Source: an uncultured Prevotellaceae bacterium (GTDB lineage Bacteria; Bacteroidota; Bacteroidia; Bacteroidales; Bacteroidaceae). From it: DNA of 5,523 nucleotides. A model generated the notes under the pieces. It saw nothing but the letters and a program-made list of their open reading frames with translations. It searched no databases and was not told the origin of the DNA. Where the stretch lies: positions 1-5,523 of the forward strand of contig CALYTD010000091.1 in NCBI GenBank assembly GCA_945486445.1, written 5' to 3'. The first letter of the stretch is position 1, and every line of letters begins with the position of its first letter. A program made the position numbers and the translations under genes. Positions 1 to 5,523 of the stretch are shown here, one piece after another.

Positions 1-1
1 G

Positions 2-421
2 TGTGAAGTGACTGATGATAGTGGTAATATCCGCCGTTTAGCAAAGGAGAATATTGTATTTTCTGTTGAAGGAGAAGCAGACATAATAGGTGACTCCTCT
101 ATTGGTGCCAACCCTCGTGCCGTTGAGTGGGGCACAGCGCCACTTCTTGTCAGGAGCACTCGTAATGCGGGAAAGATAAAGGTGTATGCTTCGGTACAGT
201 TCCCTGGCACCCATGCTCCAACATCTGCGGAGTTAGAGTTCAGTAGTGTTCCATACGATGGGCAGTTCCTTGATGGCATTGGAGGCAAGCATAAAACCGC
301 TGCATCTGGCCTTTCAACAATATCCCCACGTGATAAAGAAACAGTGCTTACCCCAGAGCAGAAGGCGAGTGTGTTGAGAGAAGTAGAGCGTCAGCAGGCA
401 GAATTTGGCGTAACAAAATAA
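2..421 (+). CDS. Glycoside hydrolase family 2 protein (beta-galactosidase type), C-terminal fragment
   Basis: Only the last 139 codons are present. The frame is open to the left edge of the window, so the GTG at 8 is not the real start. The first 80 or so residues resemble the C-terminal immunoglobulin-like domain of Bacteroidetes GH2 enzymes: a 'V-D-GN' strand, then N-I-FSVEGEADIIGD, NPRAVEWGTAPLLVRST, and a last strand GKIKVYASV. The remaining tail is charged and ends in a short predicted helix (LTPEQKASVLREVERQQAEFG). The catalytic TIM barrel lies outside the window, so substrate and catalytic residues cannot be assessed. Family members hydrolyse beta-galactosides and related linkages, usually in the periplasm, on glycans imported by a PUL. 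It stops 247 nt before the regulator start, with a separate promoter between them, so the two are probably not strictly co-transcribed. The family call rests on sequence resemblance recalled from known GH2 tails; another enzyme with the same accessory fold is possible. Confidence 0.72.
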   Translation, partial: CEVTDDSGNIRRLAKENIVFSVEGEADIIGDSSIGANPRAVEWGTAPLLVRSTRNAGKIKVYASVQFPGTHAPTSAELEFSSVPYDGQFLDGIGGKHKTAASGLSTISPRDKETVLTPEQKASVLREVERQQAEFGVTK

Positions 422-439
422 ACTTTTCCCTTGTTTTGT

Positions 440-470
440 TTTGCGTTGTCTGTAAATTGCCTTACCTTTG
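440..470 (+). promoter_or_regulatory. Bacteroidetes-type promoter for the regulator gene
   Basis: A TTTG box at 440-443 and TACCTTTG at 463-470 are separated by 19 nt, matching the Bacteroidetes -33/-7 consensus (TTTG and TAnnTTTG). A second TTTG lies at 435-438. Transcription would start roughly at 475-480, giving a leader of about 190 nt before the regulator ATG. No convincing terminator hairpin separates it from the upstream GH2 gene, so read-through is possible. Confidence 0.7.
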
Positions 471-668
471 CATGGAGAATAAGTTTAGTGCTATGGGCTT
501 TTGGACCGTGTCTCGTATGGTGCTGACGCATCAGGAGCAGGGATTGTTTATCTATATTATAACACGTCACTTCGCTTCGTAAGAAGTCCATACAGCCAAA
601 CTTCTAACCCTCCAAACCTCTCGGCTATGCCAAGAACTAACCTATTAATCCATTATTCCACTTATTCA
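471..668 (+). other. Untranslated leader of the regulator gene
   Basis: This stretch of about 200 nt lies between the promoter and the chosen ATG. It contains a tiny ORF of 29 codons (493-582), a small hairpin CTGA-CGCA-TCAG at 523-534, and an ACTTC/GAAGT stem (569-573 with 583-587). The part from about 597 to 625 is rich in C and T and looks unstructured. The regulator frame is open back through here from a TTG at 501, but the translation lacks protein-like character before the hydrophobic signal peptide, so I read it as leader. No known riboswitch is recognised. Confidence 0.5.
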
Positions 669-3632
669 ATGAGGAATAATATGATAATTATTTTATTACC
701 GCTCATTATTCTGGCCGGTTTTGTACAGTCGGCTTACGGGCGTGCTATACAAAACTCTCCATTTGATACAAGGCATACAGAGTTCCTCGTATCGCATTAT
801 ACGGAGCAGGACGGTCTGCCTCACAATACGGTTAACTGTTCGCTTAACTCTGAGGACGGTTTTATATGGTTCGGCACGTGGTATGGTCTCTCTCGCTTTG
901 ACGGTTACGGTTTTGAGATATTCTCTCCGTCTGCAAGCCTGTCTTCCGCCCAACCTCCACGTAAGGTTGAGGCAGTTGTTGAGGACGGTGAAGGCAATCT
1001 GTGGATAAAGACCTCTGACTGGAAGTTGTCTGTATTGTTCAAACGTAAAGAACGCTTTGAAGATGTCTATGACGAGTTGAAGCCATACTCCCGCAATATA
1101 CAGATAATAAAGATACAATCCGATGCTTACGGCAAGGTGCTGCTCCTTACAAAGGATAAGAACCTTCTCCTTGCAACAACCACGCGCGATGATAGTATCA
1201 AGATAGTTCGTCTTGTTGATGGCCACCGTTATACGGACAAATACACTGATCGCTTGAAGAACAACGTCACCCAGTTGTCATATACCAAGTTGGGAGGACA
1301 TCGTGCCAGTTACGTTGGTAAGGATTATCAGATATATTCCATCATTATGGGTCGCACAAAGATGGGTAAAGGTTCACAGCAACGTTGGCAGAACTATTTT
1401 GTCAGGAAGTCTGCTGCTGTTCATACCTATCACTCCCCTGGTGGGTATGTATGGACTGTCAGAGCTGATGGAAGAGCCTTGACGTGTACCAACACCAAGA
1501 ACGGTTTCCATCGCCAGTACCCTTTGCCAACGTCAGGCAAGATCACAAATCCGCAGTTTGTTGCAACTCCAAAACACGGATACTTTTTCCTAGCAGCGAC
1601 GGGAGACATTCTCCACGTCAATCCCCACACTATGGAGTGTGAGAATATTGCAGACCGTCGTGAGTTTTCTGATGCTGGGCGCAGACTTAGATTCTTCAGT
1701 ATGAAACTAGATAAGGAAGGATTGTTATGGCTCACCTCTACGGACAATGGCGTTTATAAACTCACTTTCCCCCAGACACAGTTTCGCCGTATCACGTTAG
1801 CCCTTGCTGAGAATGACGGGGTAAAGTCAATGTTACAGTTATCAAACGGCGATGTGTGGATAGGAACTCGTAGCCGTGACGTTTATCTGCTTGATATTCA
1901 AGGTAAGATAAAGCACGTTTATGACTACGCCACCTACGGCATTGGCAGTGTATATTACATGATGCAGGACGCCAAAGGAGTGTTGTGGCTGTCCACCAAG
2001 GGCGATGGTCTGGTGAAGGTCATATCTGACTTTAAACAGAGGGGAGGGTATAGGTTTGTACATTTTCGTCACGACGAGAACGACCGCAGCACCATTAGCG
2101 GTAACAATGTTTATATGACCTACATAGATTCTCAACGCAATTTCTGGGTAGGAACACTGGATGGCGGTCTCAACCTTATGCGTGAGAAAGACGGCAAGGT
2201 TACTTTCTATCACAAATACAATGGCATACGTTACCCCGCATACGGACTGTATATGGAGGTTCGCAATATGGCAGAGGACGCTAACGGCCGCCTTTGGGTG
2301 GGCACCATAGACGGACTTATGTCACTCGATACGCGTTTCAAGCGTCTTGGTGACCTGAAAATTGAAACCTATCGCACCAAGGAAGTCCACACCATAGCCA
2401 ACAGTGACGTATATACCATGTACAAGGATCGATATAAGAATATATGGATATGCGCCTTTGGTGGTGGCCTGTGCAAGTTAACAGGCCTTGAGCAAGACAC
2501 TCATTTGCCCATATTAAAACGTTTCGGAGCGCAGGAGGGACTGTTGAACGATGTCATTGTCTCCGTTTTAGAGGACAAGTTCGGGCGTCTGTGGCTTGTA
2601 AGCACCAACGGTCTCTCATGCCTTAACCCTAAAACCCAAAGCGTTTTGAAGTATGACAACACTGACGGCTTTCCAAATGTTTACGTAGAAGGCGGATCAT
2701 CAATATATAATCGTAACGGAGAAATATGGTTGGGGTGCAAGGAAGGCATCATAGCCTTCCGCCCTGAGCGTTTACATGACTCACCCAAACGCTATCCTAT
2801 ATATATAATAGGTGGAGAAGTAAACAATCAGGACATACGCAACTACATTGACCGTCCCATACTTGACAGTTCTATAGTATATTCCAACCGTATGCAGTTG
2901 ACACATTCACAGTCAATGTTTACATTGGAGTATGCAGCACTCAGTTACACCAATTCCGGTCGTGTGACATACCGTTATCGCCTTGAAGGCTTTGACCGTG
3001 ACTGGCACTATGTAGGTACTGGTAGAATAGCCTCATATACCAATGTGCCTCCCGGTGAATATGTCTTCACCGTTGAGGCCAAAGACTATTCTGACCCCGC
3101 ATTTCATAACCGCCGTAGGCTTGCCATTACCATTCTCCCGCCGTGGTGGGAAACGTGGTGGGCATACCTCATCTATGCCGTACTCTTTATCACTGCTATG
3201 TACGGCATAATACGCTATGCACGGTATCAGATAAGGTTGAAGAATAACATCTACGTACAAACAAAACTCGCTGAATACAAGCGCAATTACAACCTTGAAC
3301 AACAGAACAAACAATTCCTTGACAGTATAGGTGCAATAATAAAGGGAAACCTGACCAATGACGACTTTGAAATAGACGTCATAGCACGTAGTATGGGTAT
3401 GAGCCGCAGTGCCCTGTTTAAGAAATTGAAGGCCGTCACGGGTGAAACACCAAGTGATTTTGTCAAGAACTACAAACTCAACCATGCCGTTGAACTGTTA
3501 AAGCAAAGCAATGTCAACATTACGGAGGTGGCATACCAGTCAGGGTTCAGTGACGTAAGTTACTTCGGCAAGTGCTTCCGAAAGAAGTTTGGCATGTCAC
3601 CCCGTGAATACATAAACTCCTCAAAGGAGTAG
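669..3632 (+). CDS. Membrane-spanning propeller/Y_Y_Y sensor fused directly to an AraC-type DNA-binding domain (HTCS-like, no kinase or receiver)
   Basis: A 987-residue one-piece regulator that probably senses a glycan ligand in the periplasm and activates PUL genes. Residues 1-24 are a signal peptide (MRNN, hydrophobic core, AYG). From about 59 to 700 there are at least eleven W-centred two-component-regulator propeller repeats, for example GFIWFGTWYGLSRFDG, GRLWVGTIDGLMSLD and GEIWLGCKEG. Residues 742-808 form the Y_Y_Y domain (YRYRLEGFDRDW). A single membrane helix spans about 831-848, followed by a short coiled-coil-like linker (849-882). Residues 883-987 are an AraC/XylS double helix-turn-helix (SRSALFKKLKAVTGETPSDF; ITEVAYQSGFSDVSYFGKCF). 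Canonical hybrid two-component systems are about 1,300-1,400 residues and carry HisKA, HATPase and receiver domains between membrane helix and AraC; none is present, and there is no SHEFRTPL-type box. ATG 669 is chosen because it gives a normal signal peptide with Arg at position 2; ATG 681 is possible. The frame is uninterrupted. Confidence 0.95.
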   Translation: MRNNMIIILLPLIILAGFVQSAYGRAIQNSPFDTRHTEFLVSHYTEQDGLPHNTVNCSLNSEDGFIWFGTWYGLSRFDGYGFEIFSPSASLSSAQPPRKVEAVVEDGEGNLWIKTSDWKLSVLFKRKERFEDVYDELKPYSRNIQIIKIQSDAYGKVLLLTKDKNLLLATTTRDDSIKIVRLVDGHRYTDKYTDRLKNNVTQLSYTKLGGHRASYVGKDYQIYSIIMGRTKMGKGSQQRWQNYFVRKSAAVHTYHSPGGYVWTVRADGRALTCTNTKNGFHRQYPLPTSGKITNPQFVATPKHGYFFLAATGDILHVNPHTMECENIADRREFSDAGRRLRFFSMKLDKEGLLWLTSTDNGVYKLTFPQTQFRRITLALAENDGVKSMLQLSNGDVWIGTRSRDVYLLDIQGKIKHVYDYATYGIGSVYYMMQDAKGVLWLSTKGDGLVKVISDFKQRGGYRFVHFRHDENDRSTISGNNVYMTYIDSQRNFWVGTLDGGLNLMREKDGKVTFYHKYNGIRYPAYGLYMEVRNMAEDANGRLWVGTIDGLMSLDTRFKRLGDLKIETYRTKEVHTIANSDVYTMYKDRYKNIWICAFGGGLCKLTGLEQDTHLPILKRFGAQEGLLNDVIVSVLEDKFGRLWLVSTNGLSCLNPKTQSVLKYDNTDGFPNVYVEGGSSIYNRNGEIWLGCKEGIIAFRPERLHDSPKRYPIYIIGGEVNNQDIRNYIDRPILDSSIVYSNRMQLTHSQSMFTLEYAALSYTNSGRVTYRYRLEGFDRDWHYVGTGRIASYTNVPPGEYVFTVEAKDYSDPAFHNRRRLAITILPPWWETWWAYLIYAVLFITAMYGIIRYARYQIRLKNNIYVQTKLAEYKRNYNLEQQNKQFLDSIGAIIKGNLTNDDFEIDVIARSMGMSRSALFKKLKAVTGETPSDFVKNYKLNHAVELLKQSNVNITEVAYQSGFSDVSYFGKCFRKKFGMSPREYINSSKE

Positions 3633-3647
3633 TATAACGTATTATCA

Positions 3648-3698
3648 CTCGTTGTCAGTTCTCGCGCCGTAAACCCGTGACAACATTGGGAGAACGAG
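3648..3698. repeat. Overlapping inverted repeats downstream of the regulator
   Basis: GTTGTCA (3651-3657) can pair with TGACAAC (3678-3684). Alternatively, CTCGTT (3648-3653) pairs with AACGAG (3693-3698) and GTTCTC (3658-3663) with GAGAAC (3690-3695). The arms overlap, so the folds exclude one another. There is no T-run afterwards, so a classical intrinsic terminator is not clear. It may end the regulator transcript or be an operator or leader structure of the lost downstream operon. Confidence 0.4.
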
Positions 3699-3741
3699 AG
3701 CATAAAACAAACAGCACCTGATTACAATGTAAACAGCAGCA

Positions 3742-3756
3742 AATCAGACTGTGATT
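3742..3756. promoter_or_regulatory. Possible operator: small inverted repeat AATCA-N5-TGATT
   Basis: AATCAGACTGTGATT is a 5-bp inverted repeat around a GACTG spacer, about 45 nt before the point where homology to SusD begins. CTGATT at 3718-3723 is a further inverted copy of AATCAG at 3742-3747. Binding by the adjacent AraC-type protein is only a guess from position, since AraC family sites are more often direct repeats. Confidence 0.2.
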
Positions 3757-3798
3757 AATACCCTTTTACGCAGCGAAAGACGGCAAATTACAATAGTC

Positions 3799-5033
3799 CT
3801 ACATAACAAATACATAGGAATAGGAGTAATAGGTCTCATGGCCCTCAACTCCTGCAGCGACACCTTCCTTGAAGAAAAAAGAAACTACGACAACGCCACA
3901 GCAGACATCTACGACTATTACAGCGGGTGCAACGGGCGCGTAAACGACATATACAGTTGGTGTCTCCCCACTATCAGTGACCAGACATGGAAATACCCCT
4001 CCATCGGTAACAACGACATAGCAGGAAAATCAACAGAAGAATACAGCGGTTTCAGTGACTTCGTAAACCCGGAAATAGAACTTCAGTACAGTAAATAGCA
4101 CCAACGGTGTGCCAGACTATTTCATGGGTGACAAGTCAAACATACAAGCCTCCGTATATGGCCGTATAAGGAACATCAACGACTGCATACAAGGCGGAGC
4201 AATAACAGACGAAGAAAAGAACATACTCCTCGGACAAGTTCTCAGACCTTGACAACGCCGCACGCATGCTCTCGCAGCAAAAACAATGAATGGCGGATGG
4301 ACAGGATCAGACTACGGACGTGTCACCACAGGAACAGCACTCGCACTCAAAGGCCGTGTAATGCTACTATGGGCAAGCCCGCTCTTCAACCGCGCAGGCA
4401 ACACCACACGATGGGAAAATGCCTACAACACATGTATGGTATACCAACCTTAGCGACCAGGGCAACGCAGAAAGTGGCAACAGTTATGGAGCCGATAACC
4501 TGCTGACAAGCAAAAGCGGAGTGTACATACGAAAGTAGAGCGACGACTATGACGTAAACAACTCACCACTCTACACCTACGTAGCATCAGACACCAAAGG
4601 CACAGCACCATTCTATTGCACATGGTTAGGCTTCAAACCATTCAACGGGCAACGACGCGAGACAATACAATTCCGCGTAGCAGACCGACACGGCGTAGGA
4701 GGCACAACATACGACTCTGACCCACTTGTAAGAGTTGCAGCAACAGACCCAACAGCCGTGAGACCAGCAGGAGTGGACCTCAGACAAGACATCACAGCAC
4801 AGATAGACGCACTCAAAACATGGTACACCGCAAACCTCAAATGGAAAGAAAACCGTGGCGACGGATATGACGCCAACCACGTATTAGAGTACGTCAACTT
4901 CCGACCAAACTACTATCTGATCGGCCTGTCCTCATCAGCATCAACTGAAAACAAAGAACTGCCACAGACAATAGGCTGGCAGGACAACAACAACTCAGGA
5001 GCAATGGGCACATTTGACCCACTGGAAGAGTAA
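3799..5033 (+). pseudogene. Decayed SusD/RagB-family starch- or glycan-binding outer-membrane lipoprotein
   Basis: SusD proteins sit on the outer membrane as lipoproteins, bind glycans and cap a SusC transporter. The N-terminus shows a signal peptide and lipobox (GLMALNSC, Cys at 3853-3855) followed by SDTFLEEKRNYDNATADIY. The C-terminus is intact and typical (NFRPNYYLIG, LPQTIGWQD, MGTFDPLEE, stop 5031-5033). Between them the reading frame changes near 4085-4091, 4238-4241, 4272-4286 and 4430-4436. A TAG at 4536-4538 sits inside GVYIRK-stop-SDDYD, where family members have a basic residue. No ATG precedes the lipoprotein signal in frame; a Met would be expected near 3799. Only about 410 codons remain, against roughly 600-700 in this type of SusD. 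Material is missing after LLGQV (4240), between WENAYN and VWYTN (about 4432), and between SPLYTYV and FYCTWLGFKP (about 4600). The missing parts include the usual RYAEVLLNYAEA-type helix. No susC lies upstream. Confidence 0.9.
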
Positions 5034-5044
5034 CGGATGTGATA

Positions 5045-5109
5045 TAACAGTTCTTCGCTGGGCAAATCGCTCGGCACGTAGTGACGCTTCGCCCAGCGAA
5101 GAACTATTA
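5045..5109. repeat. Long hairpin: 15-bp perfect inverted repeat with a structured loop
   Basis: AGTTCTTCGCTGGGC (5049-5063) pairs perfectly with GCCCAGCGAAGAACT (5091-5105). Past one mismatch, TAA (5045-5047) pairs with TTA (5107-5109). Inside the 27-nt loop a second stem is possible, CGGCAC (5072-5077) with GTGACG (5081-5086), with one mismatch. It starts 12 nt after the SusD stop, so it may have been that gene's terminator, although no T-tract follows. A dispersed palindromic repeat or small non-autonomous element is an equal possibility. Confidence 0.7.
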
Positions 5110-5112
5110 ACC

Positions 5113-5140
5113 CATCACTCATCACCCATCACTCATCATT
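5113..5140 (+). repeat. Four tandem heptamers, CATCAYY, abutting an ATG
   Basis: The copies are CATCACT (5113-5119), CATCACC (5120-5126), CATCACT (5127-5133) and CATCATT (5134-5140). As a larger unit, CCCATCACTCATCA is repeated exactly at 5111-5124 and 5125-5138. The array ends one base before the ATG at 5141. It could be a slippage-prone simple repeat or an unstructured C-rich translation leader. Confidence 0.85.
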
Positions 5141-5218
5141 ATGGCTAAACTTAATCTAAAACTTGATATACATCAATTAGAGAGTGTAATTCAGGGTGTT
5201 GTTGTAAAAAAAGCGTAA
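5141..5218 (+). CDS. Small hypothetical ORF, 25 codons
   Basis: The ORF starts at an ATG immediately after the heptamer array and reads MAKLNLKLDIHQLESVIQG followed by VVVKKA, then TAA. The N-terminus is amphipathic and lysine-rich and looks protein-like, with no signal peptide or membrane helix. I do not recognise it with confidence. It may be a true small protein, or the start of a longer gene whose remainder has been lost. The stop lies 5 nt before the -33 box of the tRNA promoter, and no ribosome-binding site is visible, which is normal for Bacteroidetes. Confidence 0.3.
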   Translation: MAKLNLKLDIHQLESVIQGVVVKKA

Positions 5219-5223
5219 AAAAG

Positions 5224-5255
5224 TTTGGTACTTTCATGAAAAGACCGTACCTTTG
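5224..5255 (+). promoter_or_regulatory. Bacteroidetes-type promoter of the tRNA operon
   Basis: TTTG at 5224-5227 and TACCTTTG at 5248-5255 are separated by 20 nt, an excellent match to the -33/-7 consensus. Transcription should begin near 5260, about 60 nt before tRNA-Gly. Confidence 0.8.
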
Positions 5256-5259
5256 CATC

Positions 5260-5311
5260 GCATTTAGAGAAATGCTCCTCTATGGTTAGGCTAAACAGTT
5301 AGATATAGAGG
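5260..5311 (+). other. Folded leader of the tRNA transcript (two consecutive hairpins)
   Basis: GCATTT (5260-5265) pairs with AAATGC (5270-5275) around a 4-nt AGAG loop. Directly after it, CCTCTAT (5277-5283) pairs with ATAGAGG (5305-5311). Both stems are perfect and sit between the promoter and the mature 5' end of tRNA-Gly at 5321. RNase P would remove this leader. It may protect the 5' end of the precursor or guide processing; this is inference. Confidence 0.45.
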
Positions 5312-5320
5312 GTGTGAATT

Positions 5321-5393
5321 GCGGAAATAGCTCAGTTGGTAGAGCACAACCTTGCCAAGGTTGGGGTCGCGGGTCCGAGTCCCGTTTTCCGCT
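5321..5393 (+). tRNA. tRNA-Gly, anticodon GCC
   Basis: A complete 73-nt cloverleaf that delivers glycine to GGC and GGU codons. Acceptor GCGGAAA (5321-5327) pairs with TTTCCGC (5386-5392). The D arm is GCTC-loop-GAGC. The anticodon stem CAACC/GGTTG encloses the loop TTGCCAA, with GCC at 5354-5356. The T stem GCGGG/CCCGT has one G-T pair and loop TCCGAGT. The discriminator base is T (5393), as is usual for bacterial glycine tRNAs. CCA is not encoded and must be added after transcription. A spacer of 76 nt with no recognisable feature separates it from the next tRNA. Confidence 0.98.
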
Positions 5394-5469
5394 CAATTTA
5401 TTGGAACGACAAGGGGCGACAGCGATGGAACTGTTGTTTTCTTCTTCCCTAAGAGTGAGTGGATATTTT

Positions 5470-5523
5470 GCCCAGGTGGCGGAATTGGTAGACGCGCACG
5501 TTTCAGGTGCGTGTGCCGCGAGG
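5470..5523 (+). tRNA. tRNA-Leu, anticodon CAG (3' end outside the window)
   Basis: The first 54 nt of a class II tRNA that reads CUG leucine codons. The acceptor 5' strand is GCCCAGG (5470-5476), followed by a D arm with GGCGGAATTGGTAGACGC. The anticodon stem CACGT/GCGTG, closed by a T-G pair, encloses the loop TTCAGGT, with CAG at 5504-5506. The sequence then enters the long variable arm (TGCCGCGAGG) and is cut by the window edge. No new promoter is seen after tRNA-Gly, so both probably derive from the promoter at 5224-5255. Confidence 0.96.

Noticed and set aside
501..668. Upstream extension of the regulator from TTG 501
   Set aside because: It would bury the signal peptide 56 residues into the protein. 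The extension has no domain character, and the promoter and leader model fits better.
696..1226. Open frame on the - strand inside the regulator gene
   Set aside because: It lies fully antisense to clear propeller repeats, and its translation resembles no family. The same holds for - strand frames at 1430-1747, 1842-2213 and 3033-3485.
3633..3798. Possible remnant of the SusC C-terminus
   Set aside because: The three + strand frames show no aromatic-ending beta-strand typical of a TonB-dependent transporter end.
4249..4506. Separate + strand ORF starting near the middle of the SusD remnant
   Set aside because: It reads across the SusD frames in a third phase with low-complexity content, while the neighbouring phases give recognisable SusD segments.
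4613..4897. Two overlapping - strand frames in the SusD remnant
   Set aside because: They are antisense to clearly conserved SusD C-terminal sequence in the + frame.
4913..5125. - strand ORF spanning the hairpin and SusD C-terminus
   Set aside because: It overlaps conserved SusD sequence and an inverted repeat, and nothing in its translation suggests a family.
5111..5140. CRISPR-like array
   Set aside because: The repeat units are contiguous heptamers without spacers, so it is a simple tandem repeat.
5394..5469. Additional small RNA gene or attachment site between the two tRNAs
   Set aside because: No cloverleaf, duplicated tRNA end or integrase is present, and the spacer shows only weak pairing.

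Overview
The window looks like a piece of a Bacteroidales genome, most likely from the Prevotella side of the order. Two promoters match the Bacteroidetes consensus (TTTG, about 20 nt, TAnnTTTG). No Shine-Dalgarno sequence precedes the main start codon. The protein families (a propeller/Y_Y_Y sensor regulator, a SusD/RagB lipoprotein, a GH2 enzyme) are typical of Bacteroidetes polysaccharide utilisation loci (PULs). Genus-level placement is inference.

Layout, all on the + strand. Positions 2-421 are the C-terminal end of a glycoside hydrolase family 2 protein that begins outside the window. A promoter at 440-470 and a leader of about 190 nt precede an intact 987-codon regulator (669-3632). 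It has the sensor half of a hybrid two-component system (signal peptide, beta-propeller, Y_Y_Y, one membrane helix), but its AraC-type DNA-binding domain follows almost directly, with no histidine kinase or receiver. After about 160 nt carrying inverted repeats comes a badly decayed SusD gene (about 3799-5033). Its N- and C-termini are recognisable, but it has several frame changes, a nonsense codon, no visible start codon and at least three internal deletions. No susC lies in the window.

From 5034 on there is a long hairpin, four tandem heptamers that abut a 25-codon ORF, a second promoter, a folded leader, a complete tRNA-Gly(GCC) and the first 54 nt of a tRNA-Leu(CAG) cut by the window edge.

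Taken together, this is a glycan-utilisation locus in decay. The enzyme and regulator are still open, while the outer-membrane glycan-binding partner is dead and its transporter is absent here. The regulator probably detected a glycan breakdown product in the periplasm and switched on neighbouring PUL genes; which genes it still controls cannot be read from this window. The region from 5224 on is an unrelated tRNA transcription unit. I found no CRISPR array, transposase or defence system.
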